Of a DNA stretch of 37,887 nt, positions 31,847 through 37,887 are shown piece by piece. The DNA is taken from NCBI GenBank assembly GCA_030647955.1, contig JAUSIQ010000026.1:1-37887 (forward strand), given 5' to 3'. Source of the stretch: a bacterium. GTDB taxonomy: Bacteria > Patescibacteriota > Minisyncoccia > 2-02-FULL-40-12 > IGHO2-12-FULL-4. The notes below the pieces were generated by a model. That model did no database searches. It was not told the DNA's origin and saw only the letters and a program-made list of their open reading frames with translations. The position numbers and the translations under genes were made by a program. Position 1 is the first letter of the stretch. Each line of letters starts with the position of its first letter.

Positions 31847-32146
31847 TTATTCCTGCTTCAAAATCGCTTTCACTTTAAGAAAACCATCTTTAGTCTCCGG
31901 CGCCTGCTCTAACATGGCCCGCACTTGTTCGGTATTATCTTCCTCTCTCTTTTTATCTGGTCGCATAATATTAATGGCTCCAATTCCACTGGTCGTTGGG
32001 GACACATTTTCGATCGGTAGTTCGTTTAATTGAGCCACATAATCCAAAATCAAAGAAAGCTCCTTTTGGAACTTTTGCTTTTCTTTTTCATTGAGTTTTA
32101 ATCGGGCCAAAGCCGCGATGCGCTCTACTTCGTTCTCGCTAATCAT
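31847..32146 (-). CDS. gatC: Asp-tRNA(Asn)/Glu-tRNA(Gln) amidotransferase subunit C
   Basis: Small clamp between GatA and GatB. 99 residues from ATG 32146; a TTG one codon earlier is possible. Sequence features are [41 protein letters not shown] and the C-terminal [14 protein letters not shown], as expected for GatC. No Shine-Dalgarno; a TATACT box ends 7 nt before the ATG. First gene of gatC-gatA-HEPN; gatB is elsewhere. Confidence 0.96.
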   Translation of the reverse strand: MISENEVERIAALARLKLNEKEKQKFQKELSLILDYVAQLNELPIENVSPTTSGIGAINIMRPDKKREEDNTEQVRAMLEQAPETKDGFLKVKAILKQE

Positions 32147-32153
32147 CAAAAAC

Positions 32154-32182
32154 AGTATATAGTATTTTGTATTTTGTATCCA
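32154..32182 (-). promoter_or_regulatory. gatC promoter, leaderless
   Basis: Minus strand TGGATA, 17-nt spacer (containing two ATACAAA repeats), TATACT, then 7 nt to the ATG. Confidence 0.6.
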
Positions 32183-32227
32183 GTATCTTTAATCTTGAGC
32201 TTTATACCATATACCCAACGCAAAGAC

Positions 32228-33238
32228 CTATTTTCCAAGGTATTTGACTCTATTGCGCTCGTGCTCCTCGGCCGTCTTACTGAAAATAGTCTTACCGTCC
32301 GGAGCGGAAAGATAGAAGAGATAATCGCTTTGTTGAGGATTTAAAGCGGCCTGAATGGCTCGTTCTCCCGGGTTAGAGATTGGCCCAGCCGGTAAACCAA
32401 CCCGCATATAAGTATTGTAAGGAGAGTCAATCTTCAACCACTTTAATAAGTTGATCTGAGAAGCATCGCAAAACACTTTCCGAGAAAGGCGCGGTGGAAC
32501 TTCTTCTCCCGCCCCTTGCAAGCACGCCCCATAAGCGACGCTCGCGTCAATTTGCAACAACATTTTTAGAGCCAAGCGTCTTTCGATAATCCCAGCCACT
32601 AGAGCCATGTCTTCGGACTTTTGCACTTCTTTTTCTAACATAGCTGCGACAATGATTTGCTCTCGATTGGGAGATTTACCAACTTGATCCTGAAAATGTT
32701 CGGTCATTTTTGCAAACAACTCGTCGACTATTTCTGTTGCCAATCGCGGTTTATCATCCTGTGGTCCCTGGAGACGATAAGTGTCCGGAAAAAGATACCC
32801 TTCTTTGGCTTGAGCCTTCTTAACAAACTCTCCTCCTTTAATTAAACCCTGCTCCGCTAAGCGGCGGTCAATTTCCCAGACATTAAACCCCTCTGGGATG
32901 GTAATGACAATATCATTGGTCTCTCCCTTTCCCTCTGACAAGATTGAAACTAACTTAGGAATGTTCATCCCCGGAGAAAGAAGGTAGCGTCCCGCTTTAA
33001 ACTCCCTTTCCTTTCCCACTAAAAGCGTATACAGCAAAAACCAATAGCGATTCCGGACTAAATCTTCTTGCGCCAAAAGACGGGCCACCGTAGAAGACCC
33101 GTCTCCTTCTGAAACTATAAATTCTTTTTTAGGGCTATCCGCTTTTCCTGCTGGAACGTAGATGACGATCGTGATCCCCGTCAGGGCAATGGCGATCACC
33201 AAAACAAGGATAAGCGCTCGCCGATTTACTTCAGTCAT
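32228..33238 (-). CDS. mltG: Endolytic murein transglycosylase MltG (YceG-like)
   Basis: Cuts nascent glycan strands and sets their length. 336 residues: one N-terminal membrane helix (about 8-28), a LysM-like domain with FIVSEGDGSSTVARLLAQE, and the catalytic domain with IPEGFNVWEIDRRLAEQGLI, KEGYLFPDTYRL and AAMLEKEVQ, where E202 is the expected catalytic Glu. C-terminal NTYMRVGLPAGPISNPG and YLFYLSAPDGKTIFSKT are typical. It starts 4 nt after the polytopic TPR gene, so the two are coupled. Supports an active peptidoglycan wall. Confidence 0.96.
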   Translation of the reverse strand: MTEVNRRALILVLVIAIALTGITIVIYVPAGKADSPKKEFIVSEGDGSSTVARLLAQEDLVRNRYWFLLYTLLVGKEREFKAGRYLLSPGMNIPKLVSILSEGKGETNDIVITIPEGFNVWEIDRRLAEQGLIKGGEFVKKAQAKEGYLFPDTYRLQGPQDDKPRLATEIVDELFAKMTEHFQDQVGKSPNREQIIVAAMLEKEVQKSEDMALVAGIIERRLALKMLLQIDASVAYGACLQGAGEEVPPRLSRKVFCDASQINLLKWLKIDSPYNTYMRVGLPAGPISNPGERAIQAALNPQQSDYLFYLSAPDGKTIFSKTAEEHERNRVKYLGK

Positions 33239-33242
33239 TAAA

Positions 33243-35864
33243 CTATAGCGGCGGTCGGTTAGTTACTTTGACGGGCGGAATTTCCTTTTTACCTGCCTCG
33301 AGAGCAGCGAGCTTCTGCTGTACGACTGTATTCTCCTTATTTACTTCAGTTCTCACGATCTCTTGAAGTTGCGCGATGGCTCCGTCAACATCTCCTTTTT
33401 CTTCCAACATGAGGGCAAGATACCAACGGGCATTGGCGTAATCTTTAAATAATGTCACCGCTCGCTCCATTTCCACTAAGGCTTTATCCTTAGCACCATC
33501 TCGATAGTAAAGCAGTCCCAGCTCAAAGGCTAACCCCGGATTATTCTCATTATTAGCCTTAATTAATTCTAATTGTTTAATAGCTTCTTTGACCCGATTT
33601 TGCCGCTCATAAACCAATCCAAGATTGTACAAGGCATTAGCCAAATCAGCTCTTAACTCCGCGGCTTTTTTAAAGCTATTTTCAGCACTCTTGTAATCAT
33701 TAGCAACAGCCTCTGTTAACTCTTTTTCGTTCTTAACAACAATTTTTTTATTCTTAGCATCAATCAAAGAGGCCGAGGTCCGATCCGCACGAGCCATAAA
33801 GAGATTGCCCAGTTTCAAATATCCGTTTGGATCCTTAGGAGCCAGCGCCACGTACTGCTGGTAGGCAGAGATAGCCGCCTGATCCGCACCAGATACGATT
33901 TTGACTAGATTTTCATAAATAAATGCAGCCGTAAATGAATCCATGGAGTTGTTTTTCTTCTCCAAAAGCCCATTGGCGATCTTCACCGCTTTTTGAGTCA
34001 ACTCCTCTAGTCTGACTCGAATAACTTCCGGTTCATCCGTTTTATTGTTCAACTCCGTATCAATCTGGCGCAATAAAGCTGTCGCAAAATTATTAACATA
34101 GCCAATATTATCCCCATCAATATCTACCGCTTTACCGAATAAAACTGCGGCCTGTTTAGAATCTGGCTTTTCCGCATTAGCCAAGCGCATCCCGTGAGCA
34201 GCATAGATACTGGCTCGATAATCCTGAATAAACGCATAGCCTCTAGCCACTCCCGCCACTAATACCAGCACCACCACTAAAGAAGCGGCCAAAGAAGATG
34301 CGGAAAGTTCTTCCATTCTGACCTTTATTTTTTCAGGGGCACTGACGGCCACCCCCATCGCCGCCACCAAGAACCAGAACGCCATTAACAGCGTAAGATC
34401 AAATGGATAAAGGAAAAAGAGAGTGAGCGCCGCAAGAAAAGCCGGAAAGAAAGTCCATAAATAACCGGCTCTTTTAACCTGCTCCAATCTTTCCTCTTCG
34501 CTCAATTCGCCACCTTTTTTACTGAAGGCCTCTTTGAAGACATAAAAAAGAAAGAAAGCAAAAGCCGCTAACCCCAAAGCTCCTCTTTCAATAAGTAGAT
34601 TAAAGAATTCAGATGTAGCGTTGGTGAAGCGCGTATTCCAGAAAGCTGTTTGATTAATAGATTCTGGTTTAAAACTATCGAAAGCAGAAATAAAGTTCTC
34701 ATCTCCTAGTCCAAAAATAGGTTTAATATTAATGACTTCCTTACCAATATCCCAAGAAGCTTTCTGGGAAAGAGCTGGCTCAACCGGAATAGCGTTTCTT
34801 TCCTGCAAAGATTGGAAAGCATAAAAATCAAAATATTTAGTAGCCACAATCAGACCCAGCGAACTAACCAAGAAAGCCATCGGTAAAACTAATTGAATCG
34901 CTTTTAACTTAGTTCTCTTTGCATTTAATTTAGAAATAAACAACAAGCCTAAAATCACTCCAGCCATTCCCACCACTACGACGGTATAAAACATTAGGCT
35001 GTTAACGATCAGAAGCCAAAGAGAAAAAACTACGAAGCAAATCATATATACCACTGACCAGTATTTTTCGCTGGAAGATACTCTCTGCCCGTCTGTTCGA
35101 TGAGTAAATAGGGTAAAATAGCGCGCCACCAAAAGCACCAAAGACAAGGCGGCTAATCCTGCTAACGCGCCAAAAGAGCCTACCGTATTAAATTTCTCCA
35201 GCCCAGCAAGCGCAGACAGACCCAGCCACTTAAAAACAGGAACGCCGAAAACAGCTAACATACCACCCAACACCGCCAAACCCGATCCAAGAGTGAAAAA
35301 ATTAATCAGCCGCCCAAGATCCTCCTTTTCAAAAAAATTAATAACCAAGAAGGAAAATAAAATCAAAGCCGCCCCAGTAGAAAACCCATTACTAGCCAAA
35401 AAGCTATTATGGATCTGCATGGAAAAAAGAGCCGAGAGAAGACCGGAACCCAAGAGCGCCAAGATACCCCATTCCCAGCCACTGCGTTTGAGAAATGCCC
35501 CACCCTGCTTGCCAACAATTATCAACCAGACTATGAAAGCCGCCACCACTAGGCCATAAAGCAGCATCTGTTTGGGCATCACCAGTACATCCCCAGGGAC
35601 AGTAAAAGACATGAACCAAAGTGGCACCAGCGTGACAAGCGTCAGCAATAGACATCTTCCAATCTTACGTAATCCTATAATCGGCTTCTCTTCAAAGGGT
35701 TCCTCGTCAACGATTTCTTCTTCCCGCCCCTTTTGCTCGACACTTTCCAAAGCTACCGACTCTTCCGGATAAGAACTGTTGTTCTCAGTCGGCTCTTCGT
35801 AACTGACATACTCTAGTTGATCTAAAAGACCATCTGTTCCTTTTTTCTTAAAAGGATTCCACAT
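33243..35864 (-). CDS. Polytopic membrane protein with O-antigen-ligase-like core and TPR domain
   Basis: 873 residues. Residues 1-~62 are an acidic cytosolic tail. About ten or more membrane helices follow (~70-530), with a Wzy/ligase-like periplasmic loop around GLGDENFISAFDSFKP and the NTRFTNATSEFFNLLIERGALGL segment, where O-antigen ligases have their glycan-binding loop. After a last helix near 545, tetratricopeptide repeats run from ~600 to 860 (YLKLGNLFMAR, ALYNLGLVYERQNRVKEAIKQL, ARWYLALMLEEKGDVDGAI). Probably attaches or polymerises a surface polysaccharide, but this is inference. No Shine-Dalgarno at ATG 35864; a promoter lies ~100 nt upstream. Confidence 0.8.
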   Translation of the reverse strand: MWNPFKKKGTDGLLDQLEYVSYEEPTENNSSYPEESVALESVEQKGREEEIVDEEPFEEKPIIGLRKIGRCLLLTLVTLVPLWFMSFTVPGDVLVMPKQMLLYGLVVAAFIVWLIIVGKQGGAFLKRSGWEWGILALLGSGLLSALFSMQIHNSFLASNGFSTGAALILFSFLVINFFEKEDLGRLINFFTLGSGLAVLGGMLAVFGVPVFKWLGLSALAGLEKFNTVGSFGALAGLAALSLVLLVARYFTLFTHRTDGQRVSSSEKYWSVVYMICFVVFSLWLLIVNSLMFYTVVVVGMAGVILGLLFISKLNAKRTKLKAIQLVLPMAFLVSSLGLIVATKYFDFYAFQSLQERNAIPVEPALSQKASWDIGKEVINIKPIFGLGDENFISAFDSFKPESINQTAFWNTRFTNATSEFFNLLIERGALGLAAFAFFLFYVFKEAFSKKGGELSEEERLEQVKRAGYLWTFFPAFLAALTLFFLYPFDLTLLMAFWFLVAAMGVAVSAPEKIKVRMEELSASSLAASLVVVLVLVAGVARGYAFIQDYRASIYAAHGMRLANAEKPDSKQAAVLFGKAVDIDGDNIGYVNNFATALLRQIDTELNNKTDEPEVIRVRLEELTQKAVKIANGLLEKKNNSMDSFTAAFIYENLVKIVSGADQAAISAYQQYVALAPKDPNGYLKLGNLFMARADRTSASLIDAKNKKIVVKNEKELTEAVANDYKSAENSFKKAAELRADLANALYNLGLVYERQNRVKEAIKQLELIKANNENNPGLAFELGLLYYRDGAKDKALVEMERAVTLFKDYANARWYLALMLEEKGDVDGAIAQLQEIVRTEVNKENTVVQQKLAALEAGKKEIPPVKVTNRPPL

Positions 35865-35961
35865 AATGAGAAAGCATTAGTTACTCACTCAATGAGCGTT
35901 CCTCGGACATTGAATCAATAACTAAGACTAAAGTTAGTTTTTACTCGACTCTGCTTTTTAC

Positions 35962-35996
35962 ATTTTAACTTGGTCAAAAATCCAGTCAATATTGAC
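35962..35996 (-). promoter_or_regulatory. Promoter of the TPR-membrane-protein/mltG unit with palindrome at -35
   Basis: Minus strand TTGACT, 16-nt spacer, TAAAAT. The -35 overlaps the palindrome GTCAATATTGAC (35985-35996), and a further TTGACC sits in the spacer. The leader is about 90 nt and the rest of the 209-bp gap shows no gene. Confidence 0.6.
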
Positions 35997-36073
35997 CGAT
36001 AATCGATTTCTAATTGCACTTACACTACCCCACCACTTCACTCTTATCATCTATTTTACAATATTTTTTCTTT

Positions 36074-36574
36074 CTACCAATTGACTGCTCCGGAAGTATA
36101 AAGGGCATAAGAAGAATAGACATGCCCTAGATCATGAAAAGGATCAGTACTAGGCACTAGAGTAGGCCAAGAATATTTTTCAATTGTACCATAAGCCACA
36201 ATCTTATAATCCTTCCCATCTGATATATACTTATACCCTGCCTCAGGAAGACCCTCTATCTTTCCGACTAAAGGGTCGTTGGGTAGACGCGCCAAGTAGG
36301 TCGGGGTGATGCCAAGAATATAATCGATGGGATGCTGATATTCAAACGCATACCAACCACCACTCGAGAGCGGATAAGCACCGTGATCATCATAATATAG
36401 CTCTAAGGCTTTTTTAATCTGGACCAAGTTTTGTTTACGAACAGCATCACGTGCTTTAGATCTGGCGGCATTGATCGACACAAATAGGAGGGTACTCAGA
36501 AGACCAATGATCAATGCAACAGTTAATAACTCCACCAATGTAAAACCCGCTGTATGTTTATTTTTTCGCCTCAT
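36074..36574 (-). CDS. Type IV pilin / pseudopilin (GspG-like)
   Basis: 166 residues. The prepilin cleavage site is clear: a basic leader of 10 residues ending in Gly, then FTLVELLTVALIIGLLSTLLF with Phe+1 and Glu+5. The mature N-terminal helix continues into RSKARDAVRKQNLVQIKKALELYYDDHGAYPL, the usual pseudopilin pattern. The globular part has APTY-like ITPTYLARLPNDPL and GYKYISDGKDYKIVAYGT. No other pilus genes are nearby. The ATG has no Shine-Dalgarno; it follows the anchored-protein gene by 31 nt and may share its transcript. Confidence 0.9.
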   Translation of the reverse strand: MRRKNKHTAGFTLVELLTVALIIGLLSTLLFVSINAARSKARDAVRKQNLVQIKKALELYYDDHGAYPLSSGGWYAFEYQHPIDYILGITPTYLARLPNDPLVGKIEGLPEAGYKYISDGKDYKIVAYGTIEKYSWPTLVPSTDPFHDLGHVYSSYALYTSGAVNW

Positions 36575-36605
36575 CTAAAATAAATCGATTGGAAACAACT
36601 TTAAT

Positions 36606-37175
36606 TTATTTAAACTTCATGGTCTTCAACATTTCTTCCATTTGTGATGCAAAAGCACGATAAGTAGTGGCTTGATAAAGATAACCATTGTGTAAAAACC
36701 AAACCTCAAAGGTATCTCCAATATATTCGTCCGTAGATGCAAAGGATAAGGCCGAGACACCCTCAATGATGCTGACATTCTGCGGGTTATTAATAACAGC
36801 ATCCGGCAAATCTTGCTTTATCCTCTCCGGAGTAATTGATCCAGATTCATCAAATGGAATCACGGATATTTCCATGCCTCGGCCAGGATCTTTGGATTCA
36901 AACACGAACTTTTTACCTTCTTCGCCGATGGGAAATTCTTGAATCGTAAAATCTTTAGGGTACTTCATAGAGAATGAACCATCAGAAGTTCCGCCACCGT
37001 CATAAGTCTGCGCATCGCCGGCCAAAATCTTTGCATTAGAAGAATCACCGCGCCAAGACAGGAGCCCCCCTAATCCCGAACTGTCTTTATCATTATGCCA
37101 AAAATAAAAACCGCCTAAGCTAGCCAGAAACAGGCCCATAAATATTATTTTAGGGAAAATTGTTTTTTTATTCAT
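36606..37175 (-). CDS. Membrane-anchored extracellular protein of unknown function
   Basis: 189 residues. N-terminal membrane anchor at about residues 8-26 (IIFMGLFLASLGGFYFW), a Gly/Ser/Asp-rich linker to ~68, then a compact domain beginning FSMKYPKDFTIQEF and ending AFASQMEEMLKTMKFK. That shape (strand, YP, long hydrophilic middle, final helix with a hydrophobic TMKF) recalls PsbP-like small domains of anchored proteins, but the match is loose. Its ATG overlaps the end of the frameshifted hicA by eight bases, so it lies in the same transcript as hicBA and upstream of the prepilin gene. Confidence 0.65.
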   Translation of the reverse strand: MNKKTIFPKIIFMGLFLASLGGFYFWHNDKDSSGLGGLLSWRGDSSNAKILAGDAQTYDGGGTSDGSFSMKYPKDFTIQEFPIGEEGKKFVFESKDPGRGMEISVIPFDESGSITPERIKQDLPDAVINNPQNVSIIEGVSALSFASTDEYIGDTFEVWFLHNGYLYQATTYRAFASQMEEMLKTMKFK

Positions 37176-37411
37176 TATAAAAGTGGGGCATAAGCTCTGA
37201 TGCTAAGATATATTTTGAGGCTTGCTTAAAAACAGCCCTAAGAGTCCCCTTATCCAGCTCTTTATGATTTGGAATAGTAAGAATCTGACTAACTCTTATT
37301 TATAATTCTTCGAAGTTTAACATGACTGCCCTTTTGAGAAATCACGGCAAAACTAAAAGACTCAAAAATCTTTATCACGTCTTTACCTGATAAGACCTTG
37401 AGTCTAGGCAT
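37168..37411 (-). pseudogene. hicA: HicA-type toxin with a single-base frameshift
   Basis: Two adjacent frames together give a HicA-like protein of ~80 residues. The first (from ATG 37411) reads MPRLKVLSGKDVIKIFESF, then VISQKGSHVKLRRIINKS, then hits TAG at 37289-37291. One base out of phase, the second frame continues SQILTIPNHKELDKGTLR, then KQASKYILASEL, and stops at 37168. The GSHVK motif carries the catalytic His of the HicA RNase, and the second half is the normal C-terminus. Removing one T near 37290 would restore a single frame. It overlaps hicB by 8 nt. Could be a true mutation, an assembly error or programmed frameshifting. Confidence 0.8.
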
Positions 37412-37637
37412 GAATTTTTGTAGGTATAGGTAGCTCGAAATTCAATAAAACAGATGGATTTGGAGCAATATCGAAATCAGCAGCGTTTTCTCCTTCGAGA
37501 TGCAACTCTACAGCTTCTTGTATATTTTTAGCCAACTCGTCTAAGGTCTTACCCTGAGTCACTATGGCTAAATCAGCACCCTCAGCAATATAGTACTTAT
37601 CACCTTTAGAGATGTGAAACTGGATGATTCTTTTCAT
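37404..37637 (-). CDS. hicB: HicB-family antitoxin
   Basis: 77 residues from ATG 37637. The partial RNase-H-like HicB fold is visible: IIQFHISKGDKYYIAEGAD, AIVTQGKTLDELAKNIQEAVELHLEG, ending in LLNFELPIPTKIHA. No separate DNA-binding domain is seen. It precedes hicA with an 8-nt overlap. A TTGTAT-17-TATAAT promoter ends 6 nt before the ATG and there is no Shine-Dalgarno, so an upstream start at 37679, which lies ahead of this promoter, is unlikely. Intact, while its toxin partner is interrupted. Confidence 0.85.
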   Translation of the reverse strand: MKRIIQFHISKGDKYYIAEGADLAIVTQGKTLDELAKNIQEAVELHLEGENAADFDIAPNPSVLLNFELPIPTKIHA

Positions 37638-37643
37638 GGATGA

Positions 37644-37672
37644 ATTATAACAAATAAAATATGAGCATACAA
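37644..37672 (-). promoter_or_regulatory. hicBA promoter, leaderless
   Basis: Minus strand TTGTAT, 17-nt spacer, TATAAT with extended TGT, then 6 nt to the hicB ATG. The best-scoring leaderless promoter in the window by eye. Confidence 0.7.
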
Positions 37673-37711
37673 TGGGCAATCCTTTTCAGCGAGTTCGGGT
37701 TGAGCACCTTA

Positions 37712-37885
37712 TTACTCCACCTGACTTCCAGTTGCATAGTAATCAAACTCCGTCTTGTTCACCATCACAATCTTGTTCCAATCGAGTTTCAGCCTATTAA
37801 AGACAGCGATGTCTTTAACTAATCTTTTGGTTTGAGTTCCTTCGCCCGCCGTAGCCTTTGGCGAAGGCGGGTCAATCAGGTAAAC
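37712..37885 (-). CDS. C-terminus of an unidentified protein (N-terminal part outside window)
   Basis: Open minus-strand frame of 57 residues entering from the right edge and ending in TAA at 37712. Readable segments are VYLIDPPSPKATAGEGTQTK and RLVKDIAVFNRLKLDWNKIV, ending EFDYYATGSQVE. I cannot name the family. The stretch PPSPKATAGEG is encoded by a GC-rich inverted repeat and may be an inserted element rather than original protein. The 74 bp between this stop and hicB hold the hicB promoter. Confidence 0.5.
   Translation of the reverse strand, partial: VYLIDPPSPKATAGEGTQTKRLVKDIAVFNRLKLDWNKIVMVNKTEFDYYATGSQVE
37839..37875. repeat. GC-rich inverted repeat with TTGACCCGCC, inside a coding frame
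   Basis: CCTTCGCC (37839-37846) pairs with GGCGAAGG (37860-37867); nested alternative pairing CCCGCC / GGCGGG. The minus strand carries TTGACCCGCC (37866-37875), also present twice near 4.5 kb. Read through in frame by the partial gene as PPSPKATAGEG. Confidence 0.6.
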
Positions 37886-37887
37886 CT

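Noticed and set aside
37638-37679. Upstream start for hicB at 37679
   Set aside because: It would place the start codon ahead of a near-consensus promoter; the HicB fold begins at the ATG at 37637.

Overview
This window looks like a chromosomal segment of a Patescibacteria / Candidate Phyla Radiation bacterium, most like the Parcubacteria. Pointers are a 58-residue SecE, a threonyl-tRNA synthetase without the TGS domain, a single-chain phenylalanyl-tRNA synthetase, a large polytopic membrane protein with TPRs next to mltG, a prepilin, and surface proteins with peptidoglycan-binding ends. The assignment is inferred from gene content; no rRNA lies in the window. Standard genetic code and moderate GC are apparent. 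Most of the window is housekeeping, with short gaps and many rho-independent terminators.

Layout: (1) 1-12.4 kb: dnaE (its start codon begins one base before the window), a HAD phosphatase and a YunG-like protein, thrS, a membrane protein, miaA, a small Cys/His protein, gatB, an exported protein, then folA-thyA facing tmk (a dTMP cluster). (2) 12.4-20.1 kb, minus strand: secE-nusG-rplK, gyrB, single-chain pheS, a modular secreted wall-binding protein, tRNA-Asp and pyrH. (3) 20.2-27.7 kb, accessory: a secreted protein of three tandem beta modules, two Met tRNAs, a small unknown protein, a structured gene-free stretch, a fatty-acid-hydroxylase-like membrane protein, a small membrane protein and a 1092-residue TonB-dependent-receptor/Oar-like outer-membrane protein, then a Ser/Arg-rich micro-protein and a KGG stress protein. 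(4) 27.7-32.2 kb: a degenerate ClpP-like protein, msrA, YggT, an acidic-tailed protein, a membrane HEPN-like protein and gatA/gatC. (5) 32.2-37.9 kb, minus strand: mltG and the polytopic TPR protein, a prepilin, an anchored protein, hicB with a frameshifted hicA, and the end of an unidentified gene.

The strongest anomaly is the complete, promoter- and Shine-Dalgarno-equipped TonB/Oar-type outer-membrane receptor in a lineage not expected to have an outer membrane, next to a fatty-acid-hydroxylase-like protein. Other points of note are the fused PheRS, an apparently recurrent leaderless gene-start architecture (extended -10 box ending 5-13 nt before an ATG that lacks a Shine-Dalgarno), an operator-like inverted repeat around the secE promoter, a 44-bp perfect palindrome, a hicA frameshift, a ClpP-like protein lacking the catalytic Asp, and a TTGACCCGCC repeat family with one copy inside a coding region. 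All functional statements come from reading motifs; no database search was run.
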